Below are positions 53,601-64,000 of a DNA stretch of 64,000 nt, piece by piece. Origin of the DNA: Liolophura sinensis (Eukaryota > Mollusca > Polyplacophora > Chitonida > Chitonidae); the NCBI RefSeq assembly GCF_032854445.1, contig NC_088300.1, forward strand, positions 56,642,984-56,706,983. The letters run 5' to 3'. A program made the position numbers and the translations under genes. Each line of letters starts with the position of its first letter. The stretch's first letter is position 1. The notes below the pieces were generated by a model. That model made no database searches, had not been told where the DNA came from, and saw only the letters and a list, made by a program, of their open reading frames with translations.

Positions 53601-54866
53601 GACACCGATTTAACTCCTTCGTGTAGAACATTCCTTCGTATTTCCGTCATCACTGAAAACTGTTGCATGCTTATCTTTATAAGAATCTGTCTCAGTTATT
53701 TACTTTATATACTTTATTAGCTTTTTGACGGTTTGTGTGTTTTGGAAATTGGCTTTACAATTATTGTCTCAGACCATCCGTTATAGCTGACGACTGGTTT
53801 ACGAATGTCTGTTTTAGGCACATATATTCAAAGTGTATACCAGTTTACCAAAGTATTTAGTTACATGTTGGAATAGCAATCTGAAAAATAAACTCCACGC
53901 AACCGAAACATTGATAAAACATTTAAGAAGAAGAAATGTTATATATTTATATATAGTTTTAAAACTGTAAGGGGTTCATATACGAAATTGAGAGCCAAAA
54001 AGTGAAATAACCGAATTATTCCTTTTCTTTTGCCTTTCTCTATCTGGACGTATATTTATGCTGCCCCACTGGACATGAATTTGCCGCATTACCTTCTGAA
54101 AAAAAGGACGGAATTTATAACATGTCACAGCGGTACGCGGGTACATTATATCTGTATTTAATGGTTCAACAACTCCACATATGCCTTCAGAGACGAGATA
54201 TATACCATATTCATTCATAGATCTCTCTGACGTGTCTGTCGGGTATATATAGGGTACTAAAATGATCTCCACTTGACAATATACTATTCAACGTACACAT
54301 TTACTATTGACATGTATACAGTAATCCAGGCGAATAGTCTAGGCTAAAATTTCAGAAGGATTTAAACGGTTAGCTGGTAAACAGTCCAGATAAGTCTCGT
54401 CCAGTTAAAACCAGTTGCTTTCATCGCATCTATTCATGCCTATTGGTCCATGTAAAGGCAAATGACAATCAGTGTTTAGCCATTAAATTATACCCGGTGT
54501 AAACATATCCGTGCATAGAAAAATGGCTGACATTAGCAATGCACAAGTGTGTTGACAGCCATATAGCCTCCACTACCGTAACACGCTGTATTATTTTGCA
54601 TTATATACAATCGTCAGTGCGTCCCAGCCATTAGTCTTTGTGGTTATCCTGCACTTCAAACTTACTTGCTATTAATTTGTCCTTTAACTCATTTATTTGT
54701 GCAAGTCATAACTTCCTGCTTTTTGGGGATTTTTTTCTCGACAGGCAGCGTTTTGATTTTCCAGCACAACATATTCCACGAGGGATCCATTCTTGTGAAG
54801 GGGAGAAAGTACGCTATGAGGACAGATGTTATGTTCACACCTGTAAAACTGCCCGATGATGCGTGA
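50665..54866 (+). CDS. 2-oxoglutarate/Fe(II) oxygenase, prolyl-4-hydroxylase-like, copy B
   Basis: Tandem paralogue of the preceding oxygenase and predicted to have the same chemistry. Exons are 50665-50852 (ATG 50682), 52003-52076, 52337-52480, 53077-53191, 53455-53533 and 54745-54866, giving 234 aa. Coding lengths of exons 1-5 (171, 74, 144, 115, 79) and all intron phases are identical to copy A; only the last exon differs, by 6 bases. Iron ligands His145, Asp147 and His206 and the 2OG-binding Lys216 are all kept, so both copies look catalytically competent. In the HxD exon 30 of 38 residues match copy A. The clearest differences are in the loop after HYDG (FFEAENGDR versus SYQRKNGEK), in the segment before VPRTG, and at the C-terminus. 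Those are where substrate preference might differ. No secretion signal is visible. The substrate is unknown. Confidence 0.9.
51566..51820 (+). mobile_element. V-domain SINE, nearly full length, in oxygenase B intron 1
   Basis: Head GGCCCTCCCGTGGCTTATTT and CGTTAGCGCGCTA, box B GAGTTCAAGTTCC, central GATGGTCGTGGTTTCC, GGTTTCCTCCCACCATAATG and tail TTTCTTGAGTAAGGCGTAA. Confidence 0.88.
52945..53030 (+). mobile_element. Possible highly diverged SINE tail
   Basis: CATCTCCCACCAGAATTCT, then GTCAAATATTCCTCTGTATA and GGCGTAAAACCAAAATTAAA follow the order of the SINE tail but with many changes. Confidence 0.4.
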
Positions 54867-55059
54867 ATCTACTTGCCACACGGTGTGGAAAAAAGGACAG
54901 GTGTCTTACATACCATACCTTCAGTCATTTATAGTTATTTACTACGTGCCTGTAATCTGTATAAAATGTGTAAAGTCCTATATTATATGTATATCTCAAT
55001 CAGCAGTATTTACCTGAGATTCACTCTCTCCGTCTGTGCAATCCATTCCATGGGTTTTG

Positions 55060-55065
55060 AATAAA
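55060..55065 (+). terminator. Polyadenylation signal of oxygenase copy B
   Basis: AATAAA lies 194 bases after the stop codon of copy B, closely matching the spacing in copy A. Confidence 0.6.
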
Positions 55066-55574
55066 GACTTTATTTACTGAATATGTATTTTTAGCATTGC
55101 ATTTATTAGCGGTACAAATGCAACTCGAAGCATCTGGGCATGCATGACTTTGCCATAAGTCATGCTGATTACATTATATATACCAAAGAAGTTCAACTTG
55201 TAGCGTGTACACCACGGCTATTATTATACACATTCGATCCTATTTCATAACAGATGCTATATATTTACTGTACAATTTCACGACTTTGTTCTTCATTAAT
55301 TATACATGAAACACTTTGGTTTTATTTCTTACTGTGCAGATTATGATATGTAATAACATATAACACAAATTTTTCAACTTTCGCTTAGGGGTTAGGGTGG
55401 GGGGGGGGCGAAATGGCTTTAAAGTACAGTTTCTTAAGGCCCCAGCGGTCAGTCCGGAAGTTGCTTGCAGTGTTGGCGTTAACGATGATCCCTCTTTAAA
55501 AAGAACTCTGTAGGGGACAGACTGAATGTATGTGGCACGTCACACGTCACTCTGGGTATAAGACAACACACCCA

Positions 55575-55807
55575 TAAAATCAATCTGTTAATCTTAACAG
55601 AAATTCTGTTGTCGGAGTGATGCTAGAATGTATTCTGTTATTGCGGCAGATTGCTAAATATAAAATACATATTCTATTAATTCAACGTAAAGATATTATT
55701 AGACTACAGGATATTCTGTTGGATATGGTAGAATATTATGTTATAGTAATAGAATATACTCTAGAATCATTCAGACTTTCTGTTAACAGATTAATGTTTT
55801 GATTTTA
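55575..55807. mobile_element. Fold-back (MITE-like) element 1
   Basis: The left end TAAAATCAATCTGTTAATCT, ending in AACAGAAA, is the inverted complement of the right end (TTTCTGTTAACAGATT, then GATTTTA) with an 8-bp gap. Complementarity continues inward through GATGCTAGAAT/ATTCTAGAATCAT and TATTCTGTTA/TAATAGAATA. No coding capacity. Confidence 0.75.
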
Positions 55808-55959
55808 GTCATGCAACCTTCTTCCGTATTCATTAGCGTAAGCTTGCATATGAGTCCTGTATGTCTCGGCTGAGAGGCACCTCAGTGGTACTTGCTAAAT
55901 GGGTTACCCCACGGAAACCGTCGACCAACAGGAAAGCATACATAGCATACATGTCTTCC

Positions 55960-56252
55960 TATAAAAGCCGATAGAGGACATCTCGCTACAACCTTTCTAA
56001 TACAGGGCTAGGTAACGAGGCAGCTATAACGAGATATATGTAGCGAGGTAGCGAGGCATGTAAAACGAGATACATGTAGCGAGGTAAGTCATCTTCGCTT
56101 CGCTACCTCGCTGCCTCGCCCTTTGCGAGAGGTATCTCGCTGTATCGCTCTCTCGCATCGCCACCTCGCTGCCTCGCATCGCTATCTCGCTACCTCGCTG
56201 CCTCGCCCTGTATTAGAAAGGTCGAGGTAGCGAGATGTTCTCTAACGGCTTC
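55960..56252. mobile_element. Fold-back element 2 with 10-bp target-site duplication
   Basis: Terminal arms AAGCCG...ACATCTCGCTAC...AACCTTTCTAATACAGGGC (left) and their complement (right, GCCCTGTATTAGAAAGGT then GAGGTAGCGAGATGTTC) are well matched over about 45 bp. The interior is made of 7-8 bp CTCGCTAC/AGCGAGGT units in both orientations. The direct repeat CATGTCTTCC flanks the element at 55950-55959 and 56253-56262. A duplication of 9-11 bp is typical of Mutator-like elements. Confidence 0.82.
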
Positions 56253-57599
56253 CATGTCTTCCCCATGCAGTTCGCGCTCTCGTAGACAATCTTCTTCTAT
56301 AGTCCAGATGATATAGAAGGGCCAGAAGAAACGACAATCAGCTTAAATACACAACTATTCAAAATCTTGTAAATGTGAGCTATGTATTCCACTCACATAC
56401 AATGCCTTAGTGACACTTTTCGTGAATATTTCAGTGCCATCTATGTGAAATTTTGAAATGAATAATGTTAAAACATTCAGCAACAAAATCAGTACGTGAC
56501 AGATGTCATAGCAACCATTGTAGACATGTGCATTTCCATCAGGCATACTGTTTTAAATTTTTTGCTGTTTTTAAATGTTTTCATACTATTTCGCTTATGT
56601 AACCTTAATCTCGCGTCATTCTGACAGCGAATCCTACACGTACCCTTGAGCTTTAGCTTTTTCCAGCTTATCTATAAACAGAATTCTATAATTACATATA
56701 TTTATATATATTTGAAGAAGAAATAAGTTTTATGACCCATCAGGCACGAAAATGGTACCAGTAGCAGGTGATAAAATGTTTGACGTTTTGAGATCTTTCG
56801 AGAAATGACCTCAACAAGTATTTAGATTAAACTAAAATTTAGATGTAACTAAACTAGGTTCCAGTGAGGGCCTATATTGTACCCATATTGTAAAACAATA
56901 TAGAAGTGGATAAAAAAAAACCCATAATTATTCATCCATGCGTCTGAAATGATGTATATTTGCGTTTGTGATTGTCGACCTACAGACTCCGCTTGAGATT
57001 ATTTTTATTTTAGTAATTATATAATACTCCGCCATTGGGGGGGGGGGGGATTATATTATAGTAATTTTAATGATATCTTAATATATGTTACCATGAACAT
57101 TTATACGTCACACGCATGTTATCTTCATCATATTTTAGCTCCATGCCTTCATCAAATGTTTCACACCTTCCTGAGTGAAGCGCTAACTTCAAATGATTCT
57201 GTGGTGTTAAAGATTGTACTGGCTTACTGGCTAGGTGTGATTGTTCTCATCACTCATGATCGTGTGATACAAGTGTAAATCACACATCAGTTATAAAAAA
57301 AATGGACAAAGTTTCGAGCATCCGGGTTCCTCAAAAAGGGCAGGAGATAGTGATAAATAGCATTGAGCTAAATGGGCGAAATCGTGAATTCTGTGGATTC
57401 TTAAAATTTAAAGTAGTACAGGACAATGAAACTATCATCTCTAAAGGCCAGGTAGGCCTACATTTTGAATTTCTAACTGATGCTTAAACGTGATATTTTT
57501 CGTTTTTTTTAATTTTTTTATGCTAAAATGGTCTTCAATGCCTATCTCACCTGGGCTAAATTCGCTTTCTTCTCACCTCCAGTGCACTATAGTCACGAG

Positions 57600-57902
57600 A
57601 AGAAAGAGTGTGCTGATGATTGGCTCAGAGCAGCTATGACGTCACTGCAAAACTGTGAACAGATGTGCAGCCCCTGAAGTTGCATGTCATTTGAGGAACG
57701 TATTAAGGGGAAGTAACTTTAGTCGACCCGGAATGGAGATTGCCATGACGTACAGCGGCCTTTCATTAAACAGGATGTGACTATCTTCTGACCTACATAT
57801 TGGTAAACCTGAGAGAAGGACGACGTCAGAAGAAGGGTCGGACACTTTGGCCTGAACTGAATATTGTGTGTTTCTTATTTGTTGTGTTTGTCATCGTTTG
57901 AA
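57600..57902 (+). promoter_or_regulatory. Promoter region with CCAAT and CRE motifs
   Basis: An inverted CCAAT box (ATTGGCT, 57619-57625) lies 11 bases before a full CRE palindrome TGACGTCA (57637-57644). Both precede the first coding exon at 57903 by about 260 bases. This is a common arrangement in animal housekeeping or stress-responsive promoters. The exact start site is unknown. Confidence 0.5.
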
Positions 57903-60900
57903 ATGTCTGAGAAAACTGGAGGTGAGTTGATGTGTAACAAAAAGAATGATCAGCTATGGATAAATGGTCGATGCCGACGTTGGGTACGCAATCGAAGTTA
58001 TTTGTCAATGACAATGTAGCCTAAAGCGGTTAACTCCTAGCTGTCGAACTTCTAGTGCAAGAAAGATCGATATATTCACATAGCCATTTCGCAATACCCA
58101 GTATCAACGACAACCAGTCTCTAAAATCGCAAAACCGGAGCCAGTATTTTGATTTTGTAGACAAATCACGAAGTATTCATTCAAATTTCACATCAGAAAC
58201 TTTCGTTCAGGTTTATCATTGAGGGTTGTCCAATTTGTTGGAGATAACACTTTGTAATGTCCATTTATATATGTATATAAACACAGTAAAAACTGTTTGA
58301 TAGAAAATAATCACATGATTAGAGTCAAGTTTCTGGCGTATAAACATGTGATTTTGAATCAGAGCAGGTTTGGGTGAAGCAATCTTTGCCGCTTCTGGTT
58401 TAAGTGGAACTAGGGCGTGGTCAGGACATAAATCAGCTATTTTTACGGAGTTGCTGTATTCCCAGCTGCTGTGTATGTATAGACCTGCATGTCGGATTGT
58501 ATTTACAGCTGCTGATGACGTCCGAAATACTGCTGCAAAAAGCCCAAGTTATAAATGCCTGAAGAAAAACAATTCAAAAAAAAAAAAAAGTGTGAATGAT
58601 AAATATAACATTTATGTGATCAAACCTGAAGAAATCGTAACTTTGAAATAGTGGAGGCCCCTGTGCCCTTACACAACAGTGTAGACATATGTCAGCATAC
58701 TGTGCAATGTGGCTGGTAAATCAGACAGGTCGAACATAGATCAGGATTCCCATGCATTTTAATAAGATGATGATGTACTCCATACAAATCATTGCTTGTG
58801 AAGTTGATTCATTATGAGCAGTGGCTTGAAAGAGAGTATCCTGTAATTAATGACGAATTAAATAGTAAAAAGTTCATTGAAGGCATCTTCCTATGTGGCC
58901 TTAAGTGGGAAGGTCTGCCAGCAACCTGTGGATGGTCGTGGGTTTTCTCAGGGCTCTGCCGGGTTTTTAAAATCTAAAGCATCCGCAATATTTGTAAATG
59001 GGCACTGCACGTGTAACTTTAACTAGTCTATCACACATGACGTACATATAAATGTAGTTAGATATAACGACAGCTTTTTGTAAAATTCTTAATTTACTAT
59101 GGTCTGCTTGCAGAACTGTAGTGTTGGTATGGATGTACTGCCATTGTGTTTTATTTCCTGTTTGAGTAGTCCAACTACACTGAGTGACTGGTAGGTTGGG
59201 AAATATTTTGATATGCCATAAGCTTGGCAGTTCAACTTCTTCATTTTCTTTGTGGTGAAGAACAATTGCATTGTGATTTGCACTACAGATATCTTTAGCT
59301 GATCAAGTCGAGGCCAATTAGCGAGAGGCATTACTGTTTTCGACTAATTACCATAACAAAATTGTGTGTGGCGATTGGAACGGGAGATGTTGTGATATGG
59401 ATTTAACCAAGTAGTCAGCGTACTCGGACTATTGTTTGTATTGATTATCTCTTGTTGTTTGGTGGTTTAAATGTTTAACACATGTCACAACAGGAGCAGT
59501 TTTTGTGGTGTAACCAGGTACTGCTGAACCTTGTTTCCCAGTCAAACCCTCAGAATGCGCAGAATCTTCTCAAATGTTTCGGTACAAAACAAAGTTCAGT
59601 GGTATATGGTTAGACAACAGACACTTAGACAAAAGTGCTTTAGTCTATTCCACTCTAAAAAATGAAGGAAATTGGGCAAAAAGGAATATTTCATGCAGCT
59701 TTTTCTTGCTGTTCTTTTTCACTCCCTCAGCAGAGATCATCAATTTTAGTCTAATCAGTGGCAAGCTTACGCCATTGCTGTTGACCTTGATGCTTCACAG
59801 CTGCATATGTATGATGTCTATGACAGTGATATTGTTTGGGGGAGGAAAACATACCAGCCGGTGTGTTGCTTGGCACATGTGATATTGTTTGAAAGGTTAT
59901 CTCTATTTAATATGTAAATTTGCACATGACCTGCAACTCACAGCGGGGTAAAACATGTTTTTTTATCCCATACCCCACCCCCAAGTTATTTCCCTTTGAA
60001 CATAAAGGTGATTCATAGATGAAGAAGCCCTTGTGAACACTTCTACTACAGTAATGATTGGATTATTGTGAAACTTTGTAGGCACTACATATACAATGTG
60101 AGGATTTGCATATGTTACTATTATGTGGGTTGCCCCGCATATCATTGCCAGAGTTATTGACCTTTAAACATAGAATTCATACTGGTGTTTTAACACTAAC
60201 ATGCATGTAAAAGTACTAAACATCGGACTAACACCTACTTAAACTTAGTCAGCAATTCATGAAATATCGTTTGAAAACACACGACTAAACCATCTAAATA
60301 ACAAGAAAGTTTTCAACTCGTCAATGAGGGGTATGTTTATCTTTTTGATTAAGTACTTTACGTGGAGAATCACTGTCAGTGTCATACAGGACAATGCTGA
60401 CATGGATGCTCTGGCAGTTTGGGAGTTGGCTCAAGAGGAGGCCGATGTATTTTTAGCAAAATAGTCTAGCGAATTCGCATTGACCAACGATTCAAATACA
60501 CACCGTGGCATCTGATTTTCCATTTGGATCAATAGTAAATCACGTTGAATAGCAGGATTTCGCTTCACATGAATTGCTAACCAAATGTTTCAGATATAAA
60601 ACTGTTTTCCCTGCAAGCTTGGCTATATATTTTAATCTTTTAGTATTATAATTACGTTCGACTTTCACTTATTATGTTATAGTGTAGTACCAAACAAATA
60701 CACGTCTGGCATTTATCTTAAGGCCATCCACGGACACTTGTTGTTTTAACCTCCGTGTAAAACATAATCGCGTTTTAAGTGAACAAACCTTGAAAAGTCT
60801 TTATGAATTCCCCCAAAATGGACAATTGTACATCTATGTAGATAGTGAATACTAATTAGAGTTGCACGCTGGGCGCTCATTGCTGATATGTAGCATGTCC

Positions 60901-63871
60901 AGTCCCTGGTGTCCACTTCTTGGTCATTGCTGTCTGGATCGTACATGTTTGCTGGACACTATAATACCACACCGAGCACTATCATGTGTACACATCTGAC
61001 CTTATGTAAAGACCATAATGCAGAGTGTATAGTGATGACGTCATCTGGTGTGTGTGTTGATGGGGGGTGGTCTTTTATTGTGGATGAGTATACATATATT
61101 TACATGTATAATGCTGTCCATCTATGAACAAATATTTGCTATGTTTAATGGGCATTTTTCCAAAAGCTCAAGCAGCTGAACAATGTTTATACCACCAATA
61201 GCACATAGGACATGAATTATATAGATATTTCATATAGCATTCTGAAAACATTATGTATAGGTGTCTAGTTAATAGGTTAATGGGGTCCTGTTACAATGGA
61301 ACATTCTGGCAACAAATTGTCAACAAACTGTTAACAAACTTGCCAGTTTGTGGACCTAAAGTTGACTTAGGTGTAGCATTAGAAATCCATTTAAATAAAC
61401 TGTACATGTACTTGGCCTACACTGTATATGTACAAGTGTATGTATGGTACCTGAATGTGATATTGTGGAAATGAGGTTACATTGCAAAGGTGTGATGGCC
61501 ATTTACAGCATGTACTATATCAATCTGTGCATGCTGAGTACCAAACAGTGACTTGTTTTATCATCTTAAGGTTACCATTGCACAGTAAGATAGGGTTTTT
61601 TTTATATGGGCTTGTGTTGAAGTCACTGTCCATTAAAAGTATTTTTATGAAGAAAAAGTTGGATGTGAACGTTGTGTATTTGTTGAGGAGTATGGCTGCC
61701 TTTCACTGCAGTCTATTGTGTTCACGGCTAGAGGTCTATCTTGAAAGTTGGGCTGCAAATTTTTGTTCATTAACCTGCTGGTTAGACTCCATTGTTCAAG
61801 GGTAGCTCACCAATCTATGTGTCAGGTACACATTACATTTTTTAATTTTCCAATTCATTCAGACAGACGTCTACCTATATGAGGAAACTAAGCAGAGACT
61901 TGTGAAAACCACCACATTTCAATTGCTCGATAAATGTTTTTGTGATTTAAAACCACTGAGACAGAGTAGGAAGTGCAAATAGGTAGATTCAAACACGTGA
62001 TCTCACTACTCAAAGGCCTGTCGTCTGTAACTAGAGTGGCACCATAGACCAGCAAGGTCCCGAGCTCATTCTTTACAGCGGCCACTCTCTACGCTCTCTT
62101 CTTTACATTACTGCCACCCCAAGACAAGCTTGACCTTTGGAGCCTGTGTTGTTTGGCTCATCACAGCCCTTGCACGGATCTCTGTAATCAGCATTTAATG
62201 ATTTATCAATAAAATTGTTGCAGGTACTGGTTAGAATCACCTTGTACATATTTTATAGAATGCATGAGTATAAAGTATCAATAAAACCAAAGGTTGAGAT
62301 GGTTCTTGTGTTTTCTGACATCACTTCCTGCCTCATCATTGTGACCCTAGTGACCTTGGCATTGTTCAAGATATCTGTACAAAATTTGCTAATGGTGGCA
62401 GTGATGTAAAGCATTAGAGAGAGGTGCATGGGCTGTAAGGAGTATGTGCCCTGCTTTTAAGTAAGATGCTGCAGTAGTAAAACTATGAAACATACATTCG
62501 CATGTCAGCCTATATACATGGGTTGTAAAAGACTCTTTTGCTAAGATCATATGAGATGATTGTCCAAATGCATAAAAACATACACCCTGTACACACGAAC
62601 AAAATTTAAACCGGATAAAATCTGAGCTGGTTTAAATCCATGCCAGTTGTAAAAATGCGTGCTTTCACACAACCATGTGGCCAAGCGGGTTTTAAGCCAG
62701 TTTATGGAATTGCCCGTTCACACGGTCACATTTAATCCGTAATTACGTCATCCTGACCTCCACGTATCAGGGGGATTTAATCCAGTTACGTTTCACACGA
62801 CACAGATGAACCGGTTCAAGCCTGGATACTGGCTTAAAGCCACGTCGCTAGCTGGGGCAAATAAACCGGATTAAATGTCCTCACTTTGCGTTGTGCACAT
62901 GGGCGACATCAAACTGGCTGAAGGCCACTTTTGCAAGTTAAACCAGCTTAACTTTGCCTGTTTGAACAGGGTAAAAGTAGACGTTTTAACAGTGACAGAT
63001 TCCATTTGACTGACAATTATTTTCCAAGTAAGAATGTATCCTGAAATACTTTAAACAACAACTGAAATCCACACGTGTGAGAAAGCGAAGTGGAAGGTCT
63101 TTAAAAGTCAGAGAACTTCAGCCATATATTAAATTGTTTACTTTGTCAGACTGACTTACCATTATGGAGAGCTGTTGGTGTCCTCCGAAGTTATTGGTCT
63201 AAACAGTGAACTTAAAGGTGAACTCTGACATTTTCAATTCTTGAAAAAATACATGTACAACTGCTTATCTTTCTTTGTTTTTGAAACGTCACAATATCAT
63301 TGGCAGTCCTTTCCATTCATGTGTGTAAAAATGTAACAGTTTTTGTGACGTCAGTGACAGTCAGATGAATGAACCATGGCTGTTTTGACATGAAAACATT
63401 TCAAAATCCAAGGGGAACAAGCCATTGCATTTAGAAGAAATTACAGACTACAGATTTATGCAATTTATTTCTATCCAAACATAAGCTACTAATAGAATTA
63501 AACTGGTATACAAAATACAGACTATATATTTACTCTGATAACTTTTGTTTTTATATCAGAAACAGTTTGCAGTTCACATTTGATTCTACAAGAAACTTTT
63601 TGTTTGTGTTTATCCAGATCAGCCGCCGCCATATGGCACAGAAACTGGTTACAAAGGGGATGATCAGGGAACCCCATCACAATTGCCCCCTGGGTATTCT
63701 ACTCCAGGTCAGGGATATTCGGGTCAGGGATATTCGGGTCAGGGATATTCAGGCCCATCAGCCCCTCCAGGATATCCCCCTGCACCCCAGGGCTATGGGC
63801 AGCAATATGGATACACCACAGCAGCGTACACCACAGCTGGATACAACACGGTGGTACAGCCAGGGGTCATG
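57903..63871 (+). CDS. Pro/Gly/Tyr-rich protein with PPPY motif, 5' part
   Basis: Two coding exons can be joined in frame: 57903-57921 (MSEKTG plus one base, donor GTGAGT) and 63618-63871 (acceptor TATCCAG, donor GTACGT). They give 91 residues, and the gene runs off the right edge. The segment is rich in Pro, Gly, Tyr and Gln. It contains a PPPY motif (a ligand of WW domains such as in NEDD4-type ubiquitin ligases) at about residues 9-12, three GQGYS pentapeptide repeats around residues 38-52, PPGYPPAPQGYG, and ends TVVQPGVM. This composition is typical of the disordered N-terminus of small membrane or trafficking proteins, including LITAF-like, CD225/proline-rich transmembrane and phospholipid scramblase families. 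The diagnostic domain is not in the window, so I do not choose among them. The 5.7-kb intron is large but the phases agree. Confidence 0.7.
58888..58966 (+). mobile_element. Internal V-domain SINE fragment
   Basis: GGCCTTAAGTGGGAAGGTCT, GCCAGCAACCTGTGGATGGT and CGTGGGTTTTCTCAGGGC match the body. Both ends are missing. Confidence 0.85.
61960..62090 (-). mobile_element. Possible tRNA-derived head on the minus strand
   Basis: The minus strand reads CTTGCTGGTCTATGGTGCCA, then CGTGTTTGAATCTACC about 50 bases later. The spacing suits tRNA-type A and B boxes, but the match is weak and no tail was identified. Confidence 0.35.
62582..62975. mobile_element. Probable MITE with subterminal TTTAAACCGG motifs
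   Basis: The left end ACACCCTGTACACACGAAC resembles the reverse complement of the right end (TGCCTGTTTGAACAGGGT). The interior repeats motifs such as TTTAAACCGG, TTTAATCC, AACCGGATTAAAT and TTTCACAC in both orientations. No ORF. It lies in the long intron of the PPPY-protein gene. The ends are imperfect and no clear target duplication was found. Confidence 0.55.
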
Positions 63872-63907
63872 GTACGTACAGCCTTTTATAACCAGTAACT
63901 TTACAAA

Positions 63908-64000
63908 GGTCGGTGGTTTACGTCGGGCATTCTGGTTTCCTCTACTCATAAAACTGAGCGCCATCGTGTAAGTGAACATTTTTTTAGTATGGCTTTAAGC
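63908..64000 (+). mobile_element. SINE family 3 tail, running off the window
   Basis: AGGTCGGTGGTTTACGTCGG, TCTGGTTTCCTCTACTCATA and AACTGAGCGCCATCGTGTAA, then an AGTATGGC tail. It starts 36 bases after the donor of the PPPY-protein exon. Confidence 0.65.

Larger units (their letters stand above)
57922..63617 (+). other. Long intron of the PPPY-protein gene
   Basis: AT-rich, with one SINE fragment, a possible tRNA-like head and a MITE-like element. No other coding exon recognised. Confidence 0.6.

Noticed and set aside
57037-57049. 13-G run; other runs at 24640, 35770, 45486 and 55399
   Set aside because: Simple mononucleotide tracts; isolated runs do not show the four-tract spacing of a convincing G-quadruplex.
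57302-57487. 61-codon ATG frame just upstream of the CRE/CCAAT promoter
   Set aside because: The peptide looks protein-like and contains a possible donor (CCAG|GTAGGC), but I recognise no motif and it has no supporting exon.
61482-61805. 107-codon open frame in the long intron of the PPPY-protein gene
   Set aside because: Cys/Leu/Ser-rich composition typical of translated AT-rich non-coding DNA, no homology recognised.

Overview
The window is animal nuclear DNA. Genes are split by introns with GT-AG junctions, intron positions can be read by homology, and SINE-type retroposons are abundant. The dominant SINE has a tRNA-like head, a central block resembling the V-SINE domain, and a tail ending in ATCAAATAAATAAA. 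This combination is known from molluscan genomes (RUDI-like V-SINEs), so a mollusc or close lophotrochozoan relative is the best guess. I cannot name a species.

Layout. (1) About 1-28,400, minus strand: the 5' part of an NDR-type kinase gene (STK38/STK38L). Six coding exons cover the N-terminal regulatory region and the kinase N-lobe up to just past HRDIKPDN; the rest lies beyond the left edge. (2) About 28,350-28,712: a short head-to-head promoter region with ETS-type ACTTCCGG motifs. (3) 28,713-33,991, plus strand: a complete five-exon TAF11 gene. Its 3' UTR carries a regular 29-bp minisatellite, and the transcript probably ends near 33,963-33,990. (4) About 34,670-36,395: a hierarchical minisatellite block producing long false ORFs on the minus strand. 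(5) About 36,400-39,500: no recognisable gene. (6) 39,500-55,070: two tandem plus-strand paralogues of a small cytosolic prolyl-4-hydroxylase-like 2-oxoglutarate/Fe(II) oxygenase (232 and 234 aa) with identical exon sizes except for the final exon. The first is preceded by a duplicated promoter or 5'-exon region. (7) 55,070-57,600: intergenic, with two fold-back (MITE-like) elements. (8) From about 57,600 to the right edge: the first two coding exons of a proline/glycine/tyrosine-rich protein with a PPPY motif, separated by a 5.7-kb intron.

The genes do not form an operon or pathway: a growth-control kinase, a TFIID subunit, two oxygenases and a probable small membrane or trafficking protein. 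The notable points are the tandem oxygenase pair, the divergent kinase/TAF11 arrangement, and the many repeats: at least three SINE families, some with intact target-site duplications, fold-back elements and several minisatellites. I found no rRNA, bona fide tRNA, CRISPR or prokaryotic system.
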